Source of the DNA: Chaetoderma sp. LZ-2023a
Lineage: Eukaryota; Mollusca; Caudofoveata; Chaetodermatida; Chaetodermatidae
DNA: 64,000 nt
Assembly: GCA_034401795.1 (NCBI GenBank)
Contig: CM067370.1
Location: 105,875,387 to 105,939,386, forward strand
Direction: 5' to 3'
The notes below the pieces were generated by a model, which was not told where the DNA came from, did not search any database, and saw only the letters and a list, made by a program, of their open reading frames with translations. The position numbers and the translations under genes were made by a program. The stretch's first letter is position 1, and each line of letters begins with the position of its first letter. This document shows, piece by piece, positions 38,101 to 46,899 of the stretch.

Positions 38101-40481
38101 AATTAAATAGTATTTAATTATTTTCACTATCAGCCTCACGCACGAATTCGCAGAGCGGATTGTAGCATGGGGCGATAGACACTACTCCAGCATTACAGCC
38201 ATGCTGAGAGATATAAACAGGGAACCATTGATCGAATGATGAAAAAAGCAAGACTGATTCATTCTCTTTTATATAACCATAAATTGCATGGTTGCGCCCC
38301 ACCACCACCCCACCCCACATAGTATCAGAAGGTCGATTTAAGCATCTGACACATAAACGAAAGAAGCACAAACAGAGACTTACACAGGCTTACACAGCTC
38401 TTTTCCTCATACTATAATGCATTTGAATTTCCCACCCATGGAGCTTAAAGAAAGCCAGATCCTTTAAAGGGAAATTCCAGTAAAAATCGGGAATAAGTCA
38501 ACTAAAAATATACAATAATCTGAAATAGTTGCCGCAAAAAATATAAAATACACTGTTCCATTGCCGAGAAATAATAAAATGAATATGCCCAAAATGCTAG
38601 AAAACGTGACTCCCTCGGGCACATCCATTTTCTCACAACGAGAGCGAGAAACCGCGAGATTATGACGTCAACCACACACCAGTAAAATATCGACGGCGCT
38701 TTTAGATTCACCTGTTTACTTCGCGTTATGATGGCTGAATATTAATTAACCCTTTATTGACCAAATTCTGTCAGGAAAATCAGAATATTTCCTTAGTGAA
38801 TGTCCATTTGCAGGCCAAGCGAAGACTATTTTTGAAAATTGACCACTGGAATGGCTGGTTCTGTTACTGAGACAGCCGTTTTAGTTGTAAATTCTCAAAA
38901 ATAGCCTTCTCTTGACCTGCGTCCTCAACTTGACGATTGCAGAGGCCAGTGCTGGCATGAGATGGTTAAATCGCAACATGTCCGCATGTCAAGCATGGGC
39001 TTGCAGCAATAGAAACTATCATGGAGAGATCCACAGACGCATCTGCATAAAAAGGAGCTAACTGAAAGACGGCTTCATAACATCGGCACTGGATTGATAT
39101 CTTCCAGATTTAAATTTGGAGGACACAAGTTTAGAACATATAGTTTGTATAATTTAAAAATAATGTGTCATGCATTTCAAAACAAAAGGCACAGTACTTA
39201 ATTATAATATAACAGAATCAAGCTCGTCAATTAACATCAGTATTTGCTTGCATCAATTGTAAAATGGGATTTGCAAACCAAAATGAAACGATGTCGCTGA
39301 TTGTCTGGTCGGTCAATTATAGGCAATCGCTTGGCGGCTTACGTCGTGGACTATAGTAGGTGACAGCTAGTAAATAATGACAAGTGTACACTGGACATAA
39401 TTAGTAATTTAGTGCTTTCACACTATTGAAATCCAGCGTTATTAATCATTTGCAACGTTTACTTCCAATTTTAAAATAACTATGCAGAGTGTTGAATATT
39501 GTGAATTAAATTTGCCTGGAATTATGGTGCAGTAGCTTCCAAACTAATTAGTTTCACACAATAGGCCTATGCAGGGTAAATTTTAAGCTTTCTGCTTTTA
39601 TGTCCTTGAAAGGGTTGACTAATTGATCTCAAATTTTAAAATGTTAGCCCATATATACTGCCTGTTGAATATTTTGAAACTGGAATTTGTCTAGAAGCAG
39701 AAGTTGATATAGCAACAGCTTTCAGCGAAATTACTTTCATCATTTATTCAACTAACATATTTTTCAAGAATGTATTGTAGCTGGTTGATTGCAAACATGC
39801 TCCTGGCATAACCCTTCAATGTTTTAAAAAAATAGAAATTGCTCATAAGAAGACAATTTTTGACAATTTAGCACTACAATGACTGGCGCGATCATCGGGA
39901 CACTATAATTGCACTTTAATTTCCTCCAAACACTGTGGCAAAGTGTCAGTTGTTTAACCAGTACACTAATTATCCACGAGATCCAAGATTTACCTCCCCT
40001 GATTATGGCTATCCTCAATCTGGCTAAGAGAGGAGGTGTGTTGGTGACGTCAGCAGCTTGTCCAAAATGGCGCCTCTATCTACTGGTTACTTTAGCAATT
40101 TAAATTGAGGATATCTTTTTTATTTGTTGGCATAAAATTGTGCTCTTGGTCTCAAATTAATGCGGAGAATGAGTACTTTACGCCAGATGCATAAAATACC
40201 CCAGTGGAATATCCCTTTAAGATCATGTTTCCATTGCACTGTTACTAACCCTGCACATCCTCTCCTTGTCATATCAGTTTTGGTGAGTGATGTTAAGTGC
40301 AGCTCTTCTCATATTTATTATCAAATTCTTGACTTCATTATGTATTTCAGAGCCTGAAGACTGGTATGTGCGTGCTCTGCTATTCAAAACTGGCGGCCAT
40401 ATTGTTCATAGGGCTCATCAGGATATTGTAATTGAAGAGATTGCAAAATTACTCAGATTTATACAGCACAGACCCAAGTGA
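23866..40481 (+). CDS. Alpha/beta-hydrolase-fold protein, seven exons, intact
   Basis: Joining 23866-24166, 26020-26128, 27066-27179, 28834-28940, 32480-32550, 34731-34914 and 40351-40481 gives 1017 bases: 338 codons plus TGA. Every junction is GT...AG and the phases (1,2,2,1,0,1) fit. The fold signatures appear in order: oxyanion-hole loop HGAPGG (71-76), NLPGFG (98-103), nucleophile elbow SHSQGS with Ser145, acid KSDKIVE with Asp257, and GGH with His312 near the C terminus. The length suits a single-domain serine hydrolase. No clear signal peptide is visible, though the N terminus is mildly hydrophobic. The substrate is unknown; esterase, lipase or epoxide-hydrolase-like activity is possible. 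An acceptor-like site just before the ATG hints at an upstream untranslated exon. I have seen no homologue search. Confidence 0.88.
24167..26019 (+). other. Hydrolase intron 1
   Basis: 1853 bases, GT...TTTTCAG. It holds a CTG/CTA trinucleotide repeat (25131-25185) and a C run (25627-25646). No other gene is supported; the poly-Ser and poly-Ala/Val frames over the CTG repeat are repeat artefacts. Confidence 0.8.
25131..25185. repeat. (CTG)12 then (CTA)n repeat
   Basis: Twelve CTG units run from 25131 to 25166, followed by about six CTA units. The repeat is intronic. Reverse-strand frames through it give Ser and Ala runs without any domain. Confidence 0.95.
26020..26128 (+). CDS. Hydrolase exon 2
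   Basis: Completes Gly101 and encodes FGVTN through to Asn136 plus two bases of Ser137. It follows TCTTTTCAG and ends AACAG|GTATGT. The NLPG|FG junction with exon 1 restores a motif conserved in the family, which strongly supports the splice. Confidence 0.88.
26270..26462 (-). repeat. Hairpin repeat H, copy b (intron 2)
   Basis: Reverse orientation. The reverse complement reads GAATGTTTATTAAATAGTAA after a near-palindrome built from TTGAAACT...AGTTTCAAAA arms around a CAGCAACAGC core. Confidence 0.75.
27066..27179 (+). CDS. Hydrolase exon 3, nucleophile elbow
   Basis: Starts after TTATTTACAG. It encodes residues 137-174 plus two bases of Arg175. The serine of SHSQGS (Ser145, codon 27088-27090) sits in the expected strand-turn-helix ([15 protein letters not shown]). 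The donor is CACAG|GTACAG. Confidence 0.88.
27352..27400 (+). repeat. Hairpin repeat H, half copy c (intron 3)
   Basis: Only one arm is kept: GAAACTAATTTGACCTGGAG followed by CTGCTGCTTATG. The partner arm is missing. Confidence 0.6.
28834..28940 (+). CDS. Hydrolase exon 4, cap/lid region
   Basis: Starts after CTATATGTTTCAG and ends AGTTAG|GTAAGA. It encodes Arg175-Leu210 plus one base of Gly211, a segment rich in aromatic and basic residues ([16 protein letters not shown]) between the nucleophile and the acid. This is where alpha/beta hydrolases carry their variable cap. Confidence 0.85.
30017..30340 (+). repeat. Hairpin repeat H, copy d, with TA array in its loop
   Basis: The left arm TGAATATTTTGAAACTAATT (30035-30054) runs into GGCGCTGG, then a pure (TA)n array at 30069-30160, then ATATTCAACAG (30189-30199), the end of the right arm. 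The tail with GTGGGTGGGGCTTAGCTAGA and GGTCCATTGATTAG resembles other copies (26530, 35320, 58630). The TA array replaces the centre of the palindrome. Confidence 0.7.
30069..30160. repeat. (TA)n microsatellite, 92 bp
   Basis: A perfect TA run in intron 4, sitting at the loop of a hairpin repeat copy. Confidence 0.97.
32480..32550 (+). CDS. Hydrolase exon 5
   Basis: 71 bases: completes Gly211 and encodes 23 residues ([20 protein letters not shown]...YK), ending in phase 0 at AAG|GTATGT. The acceptor TTTTTGTAAAG is weaker than the others, but no alternative keeps the frame. This is the least certain exon. Confidence 0.75.
34731..34914 (+). CDS. Hydrolase exon 6, catalytic acid
   Basis: Starts after AACTTTGCAG in phase 0. 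It encodes Ala235-Thr295 plus one base of Lys296. The [15 protein letters not shown] strand-loop carries Asp257 (34797-34799) at the place of the catalytic acid. The donor is ACAA|GTTAGT at 34915; reading through gives an immediate stop, TAG. Confidence 0.85.
35005..35370 (-). repeat. Hairpin repeat H, copy f, with TA array
   Basis: In reverse orientation it shows TACGACTTGTATG and TTTAATAAACATTCTGTTGA (35185-35240) and the outer CACTCAAGTATC with GTCATAATCAATTACATCAC (35004-35030) seen in other copies. A TA array (35066-35153) is embedded. The palindrome itself is mostly lost. Confidence 0.65.
35066..35153. repeat. (TA)n microsatellite, 88 bp
   Basis: A perfect TA run inside a hairpin repeat copy in intron 6. 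Confidence 0.97.
38756..38970 (+). repeat. Foldback repeat F, copy 1 (intron 6)
   Basis: Bounded by TTAACCC and GGTTAA. The inner part 38810-38920 is an inverted repeat: GCAGGCCAAGCGAAGACTAT at one end pairs with ATAGCCTTCTCTTGACCTGC at the other. A diverged copy lies at 57826-58070 with the same order of words (CATTTGCAGGCCAAG, CATTCCAGTGG-like, GAGGCC, ATGNNGGTTAAA). Confidence 0.72.
39483..39760 (+). repeat. Hairpin repeat H, copy g, degenerate (intron 6)
   Basis: GTTGAATATTGTGAATTAAA at 39491 and a second arm start TGTTGAATATTTTGAAACTG at 39663, with ATAGCAACAGC following. Both are partial and diverged. Confidence 0.5.
40351..40481 (+). CDS. Hydrolase exon 7 (last coding), catalytic His
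   Basis: Starts after TATTTCAG; two bases complete Lys296, then 42 residues and TGA at 40479-40481. [15 protein letters not shown] places His312 (40398-40400) in the GGH context typical of the catalytic histidine. The C-terminal helix [11 protein letters not shown] closes the fold. Confidence 0.88.
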
Positions 40482-40486
40482 ATGCT

Positions 40487-40672
40487 AGAATGTTTATTAA
40501 ATAAATAGCAAAGACATACAATTCGTACAACAGGTCGGACTATTAAGCGTTTAAGATGGAATAAATCTAGTCATTCATGACGTCATGATTATGACATCAT
40601 ACTACACATCACGCAGTTGATTATCATGGATGGATAAAATGGAAAGGTCCATTACTGTAGGGCGTTTGCCCC
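40487..40672 (+). repeat. Hairpin repeat H, tail of copy h, forming the hydrolase 3' UTR
   Basis: It begins six bases after the stop codon with AGAATGTTTATTAAATAAAT, AGACATACAATTCGTACAAC and continues with CATGACGTCATGATTATGAC and a GGTCCATTA end. This is the non-palindromic tail seen in the other copies. The hairpin arms are not present; the coding exon abuts the tail directly. Confidence 0.75.
40500..40505 (+). terminator. AATAAA poly(A) signal candidate
   Basis: AATAAA 19 bases after the hydrolase stop codon, inside repeat H. Other copies read TTAAATAGTAA at this point, so a small change in this copy made the hexamer. Further AATAAA words lie at about 40946 and 40972 and could be the ones used. 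Confidence 0.5.
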
Positions 40673-40700
40673 TTTCATGTCCTACCTAGGCAATCTGATT

Positions 40701-41455
40701 GTGGCGTCACCCACCTCAGCTAACAAGTGTAATATTTTGACTATGACGTTAGATAGTTCAGTTTACAGATTAGATACTTCCAGTGAATGAGAGGATTGAT
40801 TTTTGCAGAGAAGTGTACGTGGGTGGGTGGGGTGGGTGACCACACCACCTTAAGTTGCCTCCACCACTTCTATAAGATAGGTGTACTTAGTCATGCTGTC
40901 ATTTGCGATAATCGATTTCTTTATGATATAATGCCGTAGTATCCAAATAAATATAATTAAATAAAATGTGATTTGTATATAATTTATTTGTTGCTATTAC
41001 TGGTCTGAATCCTGTAGACCCTCAAGCAATCTGGAGTTATGTTACTGGGCCAATACTGATTCACTACGACTCAGTATTGTCCCAGTAAGCTGCATTATCA
41101 TAGAGTATGCATAGTTATATGTTGAACACTACATGCCAGATATTGGAAATTCGTCTGTCTATAGCAACGTTCTTCAATGTGCATCCTATGGATATGTTCG
41201 ATTCTGAACGGTCATTTGACACAATAGATCATCTATATAGCAACCTGAGAAGCGAACATGCGGGGCTGTCTTATACAGTGATTTAGCAATATGAGGGGTG
41301 GTGGATATGTCACATTCCAACATTTTCACTGACCAGTAAAAAACCCACACTGGAAGCACTTTATAGACACTGTTCCGTATATTAAATTTATAGCTCTACC
41401 AGCGATATCCTCAAACAGTTTTCAACATTTCAGAGCAATGGGAGTTAATTTCTGT

Positions 41456-41457
<2 letters not shown>
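40701..41457. other. Intergenic, no gene seen
   Basis: Downstream of the hydrolase gene. It contains TGGGCCAATACTGA facing TCAGTATTGTCCCAG (41046-41088), a short inverted repeat around TTCACTACGAC. No coding signal was seen. Confidence 0.5.
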
Positions 41458-41540
<83 letters not shown>

Positions 41541-41543
41541 TAT
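41458..41543. repeat. (TA)n microsatellite, 86 bp
   Basis: A TA run with one TG interruption at 41521-41522. Confidence 0.97.
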
Positions 41544-41719
41544 TCCCCAAATATAGCAAAATGTAAACACAAATCTGACTGTCGAATTTATTAGCTCCAT
41601 TTTATGTAGAAACCATAGTGTTTGGTATGTGGTCGCTTGGATTCATCTCTGGTCTTGTATAAACAAACAATGTCAATAGAATCTCGGTAGCTGCCAGTTT
41701 TCCAAAAAAATTTCCCCAA

Positions 41720-41983
41720 TTTTTGGGAAATAAATTTTAACATATGATGATTTCATTCTGCATAAATAAATTTCGTCTTTTTCGTTGTGAATTTGAATTA
41801 GGGACTCATGCCTCTAATTCAATTTCACAATTTAAAAAAATTATATTAATTTATACATAATTTAATCACCATATTTTAAGATTTATTTAGTTTCTTTACA
41901 TCTAGCCACACGATTTAAGCCTCTAAAAGTATACAACTTTAACAATTTAATTTTTCAGTAGTTTTCTGTGAATATGCACCTTT
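41720..41983 (+). mobile_element. MITE M, copy 1, truncated
   Basis: Matches 42250-42502: CATATGATGATTTCATT, GAATTTGAATTAGGGACTC, CCTCTAATTCAATTT, TTTAAGCCTCTAAAAGTATA and the end GTGAATATGCACCTTTAAT. The left terminal arm is missing. Confidence 0.78.
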
Positions 41984-42144
41984 AATCTTATCATGTTAAT
42001 GTCAAACTGTTATGTTGACGATGGAGATAATGATGATGAAAATAATGATGATGATAATGGAAACTATAAAATGATAATAATTGATGATGATGATGATGAT
42101 GATGATGATGACCATGACTATTTTCTATTAATTTATGTATTACT
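41984..42144. repeat. GAT/AAT-rich spacer between MITE copies
   Basis: Contains a (GAT)n run at about 42083-42112 and related AATGATGAT words. The 62-codon Asp-rich frame over it is a repeat artefact. Confidence 0.7.
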
Positions 42145-42502
42145 ATTGTTTAAAGGTGCACATTCACACGAAAATGCTTGAAAATAAAATTATTGAAATT
42201 ATACTTTTAGAGGCTTAAATTGTGTACCTCAATGTAATGAAATGAAATAAATCTTAAAATATGATGATTTCATTCCATATAAATATACTTTGTACGTTTA
42301 GTCGTGAATTTGAATTAGGGACTCGTGCCTCTAATTCAATTTGATAACTTAAAAAATTATATTAATTTATACATAATGAAATCATCATATGCGAAGATTT
42401 ATTTCGCTTCATTACATCTAGGCACACAATTTAAGCCTCTAAAAGTATATAATCGTAACAATTTTATTTTGAACCATTTTGCTGTGAATATGCACCTTTA
42501 AT
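42145..42502 (+). mobile_element. MITE M, copy 2, long terminal inverted repeats
   Basis: The ends are mutual reverse complements over roughly 130 bases with small differences. AAAGGTGCACATTCAC at the left faces GTGAATATGCACCTTT at the right; TATACTTTTAGAGGCTTAAA faces TTTAAGCCTCTAAAAGTATA; and ATGATGATTTCATT faces AATGAAATCATCAT. The middle has its own mirrored AATTTGAATTAGGGACTC / GCCTCTAATTCAATTT. TTAA is present at each edge, compatible with a TTAA target site as in piggyBac-type elements. There is no coding capacity. Confidence 0.8.
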
Positions 42503-43411
42503 ATATTGTATTCATGGCACACTAGCTGTTATCCACATGCATAATAATGGTTGTAATCCTATAAGTAAGTAGTCCAAAGTGAAAATAAATTAATTTATTC
42601 TGATCCGATCCAGATCCCGATTGTTTGATTTGGATCATGGGCAAAATCTAACTAACTAATTATAACTAGGGGACATGAGCTGCTCTGAAATGTTGAAAAC
42701 TAGCTAGGTAACTGGGATACTTTATCATCACCCAATTTATTGAGCTGCTACCCACAGCTAAAAATATGTTTATGCAACATTTGTTTGATGTAGTGATATG
42801 GTTTCTGTCCTCCGGGTCCCGGCATGTAGCTCTGATGTTTTCGATCACCGATCGTCATGGCACTAGTATTTTGTCTGTCACCGATGAACTTTCTAGACAT
42901 ATATATTATTTAAGATTTTCTAAATTCTTTCCAATTGTTTCGTAAGTATTATGTGTCGCTAAATTGAGAAACTCTTCCGCTCACACCAGTTTCCACACAA
43001 AAACAAATATGCGTAATAACAGGGGTTGGAATTTGTGTATAGTAATATTACAACAAAATTATTGAAACTTTCCAAATGTGTTTATAATCTCAGAAGTGAT
43101 GAAATTATTTTTCCAAACCCGCATTTATTTCTTCACTGGATATAAAATTCGGTCGACCTTTTAGGTTTCATGTTGTGAAAGAATGTCTTATTTACCCTTC
43201 TATACTATTCTATTATAAAGCACCACCCTCCAGTAAAAGCTAGTCTCAAATTGTTTAATTGTCTTATTGAACCAGTTTTGTATTTATTTTTATTGTTGTA
43301 AAATTTGGGGAGCAAGGAAGATTAATTAAATTCATTGTGATATCAGTTGTCGTAAATAGTACATCAAGAATATGATGATAATTGTTTAGGCCTTTAGGTC
43401 TGGTACCATTG
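42503..43411. other. Intergenic, no gene seen
   Basis: AT-rich. A 30-base word starting TTATTGAGCTGCTACCCACA (42739) recurs at 27957 in the hydrolase introns. No gene is recognised up to the integrase breakpoint near 43412. Confidence 0.5.
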
Positions 43412-43789
43412 TTAAAAGAATCTACAGAACACACGTTCAACGATAACTGCTGCTACAGTGAAAGCTTCCTGATTAGGAATAGCGAAAGCTTCCACTCCCT
43501 TAGTAAAGTAATCTTGGAGGACTACTATATACTTATTACCACTATCACTAATGGCCAGGGGGCCTAGAATATCAAATGCAACCCGCTCAAAAGGGGCTCC
43601 TACAATCTTATTTTGTTGAAGAGCTGAACGTATGCGAGGACCAGTAGTTTTGCGTTGACACACTTCACATCTACTAACCCATACCTTGATATCGGTTAAT
43701 ACCCCTGGCCGCTGAAAACGAGCTTTAATTCGCTCATGGGTGCGTTCAACAGCTAAATGTCCACTGTTATCATGAAGCTGTTCGAGCAC
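43412..43789 (-). pseudogene. Gypsy-2 integrase, truncated
   Basis: 125 codons: zinc-binding HHCC (HDNSGHLAVERTHERI ... CEVCQRK), then the core with two of the three catalytic acids (FDILGPL and QDYFTKGVEAF). The sequence stops being integrase-like before the glutamate. It is one frame off from RNase H upstream (shift between 44019 and 43789). Confidence 0.82.
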
Positions 43790-44018
43790 CTGTTTTTATT
43801 AAGCCCTTGGAACTAGCATTTGGTGGGCTTTATACAAAACACCCTCCTCAATTCGCAACTGTTCAAATCATTGAAAGTAATACTTAACATTTGGATGATA
43901 TGAAGTAACATCTTCTCTAGTAGGACGAAATCCCCGGGCAACCCATTTATAAACAACACCTAGCACCGCATCTGACTGCTGAGCTTTAGAAAATACTTCT
44001 TTGTCCCAAATTTCCAGG

Positions 44019-45524
44019 TCAATTTGGGGAAAAATGGTAGGCAGCTACATTACCATCCTCCCATAATTCCTCAACCCTAGGATCTCTGGGACGGCTCATA
44101 GCGTCCGCGTTGCAATAGTGGCGACCAGGTCTATGCTCAACTGTAAAATGAAACGTTTGAAGAGCTTCTTGCCATCGGGCAATTTGGCCTTCTGGATTTT
44201 TCTTTTCTTTTAACCACTTAAGAGAAGCATGATCTGTTCTCAGGGTAAAATGACGTCCATAGAGAAAATGCTTATAATGTTTCGTGAAATACACAGCAGC
44301 AAGTAATTCTTTTTTTGTGGTGGCATAATTCCGCTCAGTATGATTCAGGGTTCGTGACCCATAACTTATCACACGTTCCTCCCCATCCTGAGTCTGGGAT
44401 AATACCACCCCTATGCCACAATCAGACGCATCCATATCCAAAATGAAGGGAATACTAGCATCAGGATAAGCTAAAATGGGTGCGCTAATCAGACATGGTT
44501 TGAGCGTCTGAAAGACTTTTTCTGCTTCATCAGACCACTCAAACGGACGATCTTTCTCAGTTAAACAAAACAAAGGCTTAGCTATCTCGCTAAAATGATG
44601 GATGAAGCGGTGATAGTATTAGGCTAAACCAAGTACAGAACGCAATTCATTAACATTTTTAGGCGTTGGCCAACTTGAAACATTTTCAACTTTTGCTGGA
44701 TCAGTGGAGACCCCTTCACCGGAAATACGATGACCCAGAAATTCGACCTCTCGACGGAAGAACTTACATTTTTTTGGTTTTAACTTAAGATTGGCCTCTT
44801 CCAGGCGATCAAAGACCATCTGGAGATGAAACAAAGCTGCGTCGAAAGTTTTTCCTTAAACTACCACGTCATCAATACAAAAAAGGCAAATTTTCCATTC
44901 CAACTGACGTAATACATGTTCCATGAGTCGCTCAAATGTGCTAGGGGTGTTACATAGGCCAAAACTCATTTTCCTAAATTGAAAAAGTCCGTCCCTACAA
45001 ATGAACACGGTCTTTTCCTTGTTTTGCTCATTCATGGCGACCTGCCAGTAACCACTTGCCAAGTCCAGGGTACTGAACCAAGAAGCACCTGCTAGAGTGT
45101 CTAAGGTCTGGCCAATCCTAGGAATTGGGTAGGAGTCCTTGACCGTGACCTGATTAACTTTCAGGTAATCAATACAAAAGCGTAGGCTGCCATCTTTTTT
45201 GTAACTAGGACAATAGGACTTGCCCAAGGAGACAAAGAAGGTTCGATAACTCCAGCTCGTAACATGTCTTTAACCTGCTTCTTGGACTCATCTTCTTTAT
45301 GAATAGGAAGTCTACGAACTGGCTGTCTTATAGGTCGGCAGTTCCCCCATGTCAATGCAGTGTTTGACGAGGTGCGTCTCACCGAGATCCAAATCTCCAG
45401 AAGAAAATGCTGCCTGATATCTCAAAAGCAGTTGCTTCACTTTCTCTTGCTGAGATGGGTCCAGCCCATCCGTACTTCTTGTGAAAAGATCAAGGAGTAA
45501 CTCGGGAAGCTGTTTATGTGACAT
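44019..45524 (-). pseudogene. Gypsy-2 reverse transcriptase-RNase H
   Basis: Pre-RT connection (LLLRYQAAFSSGDLDLGET, about 45450), then IRQPVRRLP, a frameshift near 45200, DGSLRFCIDY, FSTLDLASGYWQ and FGLCNTPSTFERLM. The active-site box is CIDD (near 44865-44880). An in-frame stop follows directly (44853-44855), then FLGHRIS, a second in-frame stop (44616-44618), and RNase H with DMDASDCGIGVVLSQ, ATTKKELLAAVYF, LRTDHASLKWL and NADAMSRP. The frame is constant from 45227 to 44019 apart from the two stops. Confidence 0.86.
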
Positions 45525-45558
45525 TTGTGAAGCTGTCTTCGCCTCGAGAACTGAAAGA

Positions 45559-46437
45559 CTACACAGCAGTTACTGGACACAGACGCCCTACACAGTCGCC
45601 CTTGATCAAATTCACCGGATATTCATTGGAGTTGAATACTCTCACTGGAATGAAGTTCTGTCGCACATCGACCACTGCTCTTGGTACAGCCAGTTCTTTG
45701 TGTACAATGAAGTCTAGTTGAGGCTCTATCACGCCATCAGTGTAATCTAACCCAGCATGATTTAGGACAGCCCAGTTAATTGCTTCACTTGAGGGAGGGA
45801 TAACATACTCCTGGCACAAATAGAGTGACGCAGTGCTGAACAATGGACTGCGTGGGTTGACGGGTAATCTAGTACCACATATTTCCAATTCACCTGCTTT
45901 ACAGTGAATGATGGCCCCCACTGATTCCAGAAAATCGGCGCCAAAAAAATGTCACATCTAAGCTCTGCTATCCTAACCAAGTGTTTAAATTTCATGCTAT
46001 CTAATTCAAAAGTTATTTCAGTTTTCCCTAGCACGCTTAATAGCGAACCACCACCTGATAAAGTTTCAAGTTGCATTAGGTTAACAAAGGCCGCTCACCT
46101 CCAGGGATTTGCTCCCACAACGCGGAACTCACGATAGTGACGCTCGCTCCTGTATCTATAACTCCCATTGCTTCAATTTTCCCAATCCTGCATGGGCAAG
46201 TCATTTCTGACGTACTATCAGCTATACCTTGACCAGCAAAAACAGAAATATAAGCCCTAGCATGTTTACCTTGAGGACGAGCGCCATCAGTAACCTCTTT
46301 AAGTTGTACTTCCGGTTCCGGATCAACTTTACCTTCCGGTTCCAGATCAGCTTTAACTTCCGGTTCCAGATCAGCTTTACCTTCCGATTCCGGATGAGTC
46401 TCACCTGAAACGGGGTTGGACAGTACAACAAGGTCAT
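45559..46437 (-). pseudogene. Gypsy-2 retropepsin with acidic repeat linker
   Basis: A linker made of four short repeats of the DLEPEVKA type (46317-46399) leads to the protease active site GVIDTGASVTIVSSALW (DTGAS codons at 46142-46156). A stop near 46078 and frame changes follow; the remaining reading to 45559 is compatible with the protease end and the pro-RT connection. The catalytic triplet itself is intact, unlike gypsy-1. Confidence 0.75.
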
Positions 46438-46506
46438 CTAAAAATTGACAAATTAGCTCCGCTTCGTGACGTAATTCTGGTGAGCTGGAAATAAACGGGC
46501 CAATCT

Positions 46507-46790
46507 TCTTTTTACATTAACGTTTATTTATCGCGGGTTTATTGCTAGCCTTGGTAGTTTTTAACTCAATGATACATTCAATGGGTTTGTCATTAGTATG
46601 AACATTATCACTGGTTTTCAGGTCATTCTCTTTATCAGTCATTAAAGAAAATCTAGTTTCAATTTTATTCAATAATTGTGATGAATTTTCAACTACAACA
46701 GCCATCTGCGCAGTGTGCTCTAAATCCAGCTCTCGCTGCTGCTCCTGTAAATTTTCTATTTCTACTCTAAACCGTTTCTATTCAGCTCGA
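46507..46790 (-). pseudogene. Gypsy-2 coiled-coil-like gag/pol segment
   Basis: Open on the minus strand, with an N-terminal heptad-like stretch (VEIENLQEQQRELDLEHTAQ) and a Lys/Asn-rich end. It lies in line between gag and protease and probably belongs to the gag C terminus. No named domain. Confidence 0.45.
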
Positions 46791-46899
46791 TAGGGTAGGT
46801 TTAATATGATTAGAGACACTCCTCGTTAAGAAATCTGTAGTATACGCTTCACTTCCGGCAGTGCGATAATCTAGCCCAGCACTCCGGTAAGACTCATAA

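Larger units (their letters stand above)
34915..40350 (+). other. Hydrolase intron 6
   Basis: 5436 bases, GTTAGT...TATTTCAG. It contains hairpin repeat copies f and g, a TA array, a foldback repeat (38756-38970) and a CACA/GCGC-rich stretch near 36420-36465. The reverse- and forward-strand frames here (for example 36762-36977 and 38114-38371) have no domain. I found no extra exon that would fit between exons 6 and 7. Confidence 0.75.

Noticed and set aside
41993..42181. Asp-rich 62-codon frame
   Set aside because: It reads through a GAT microsatellite between two MITE copies.
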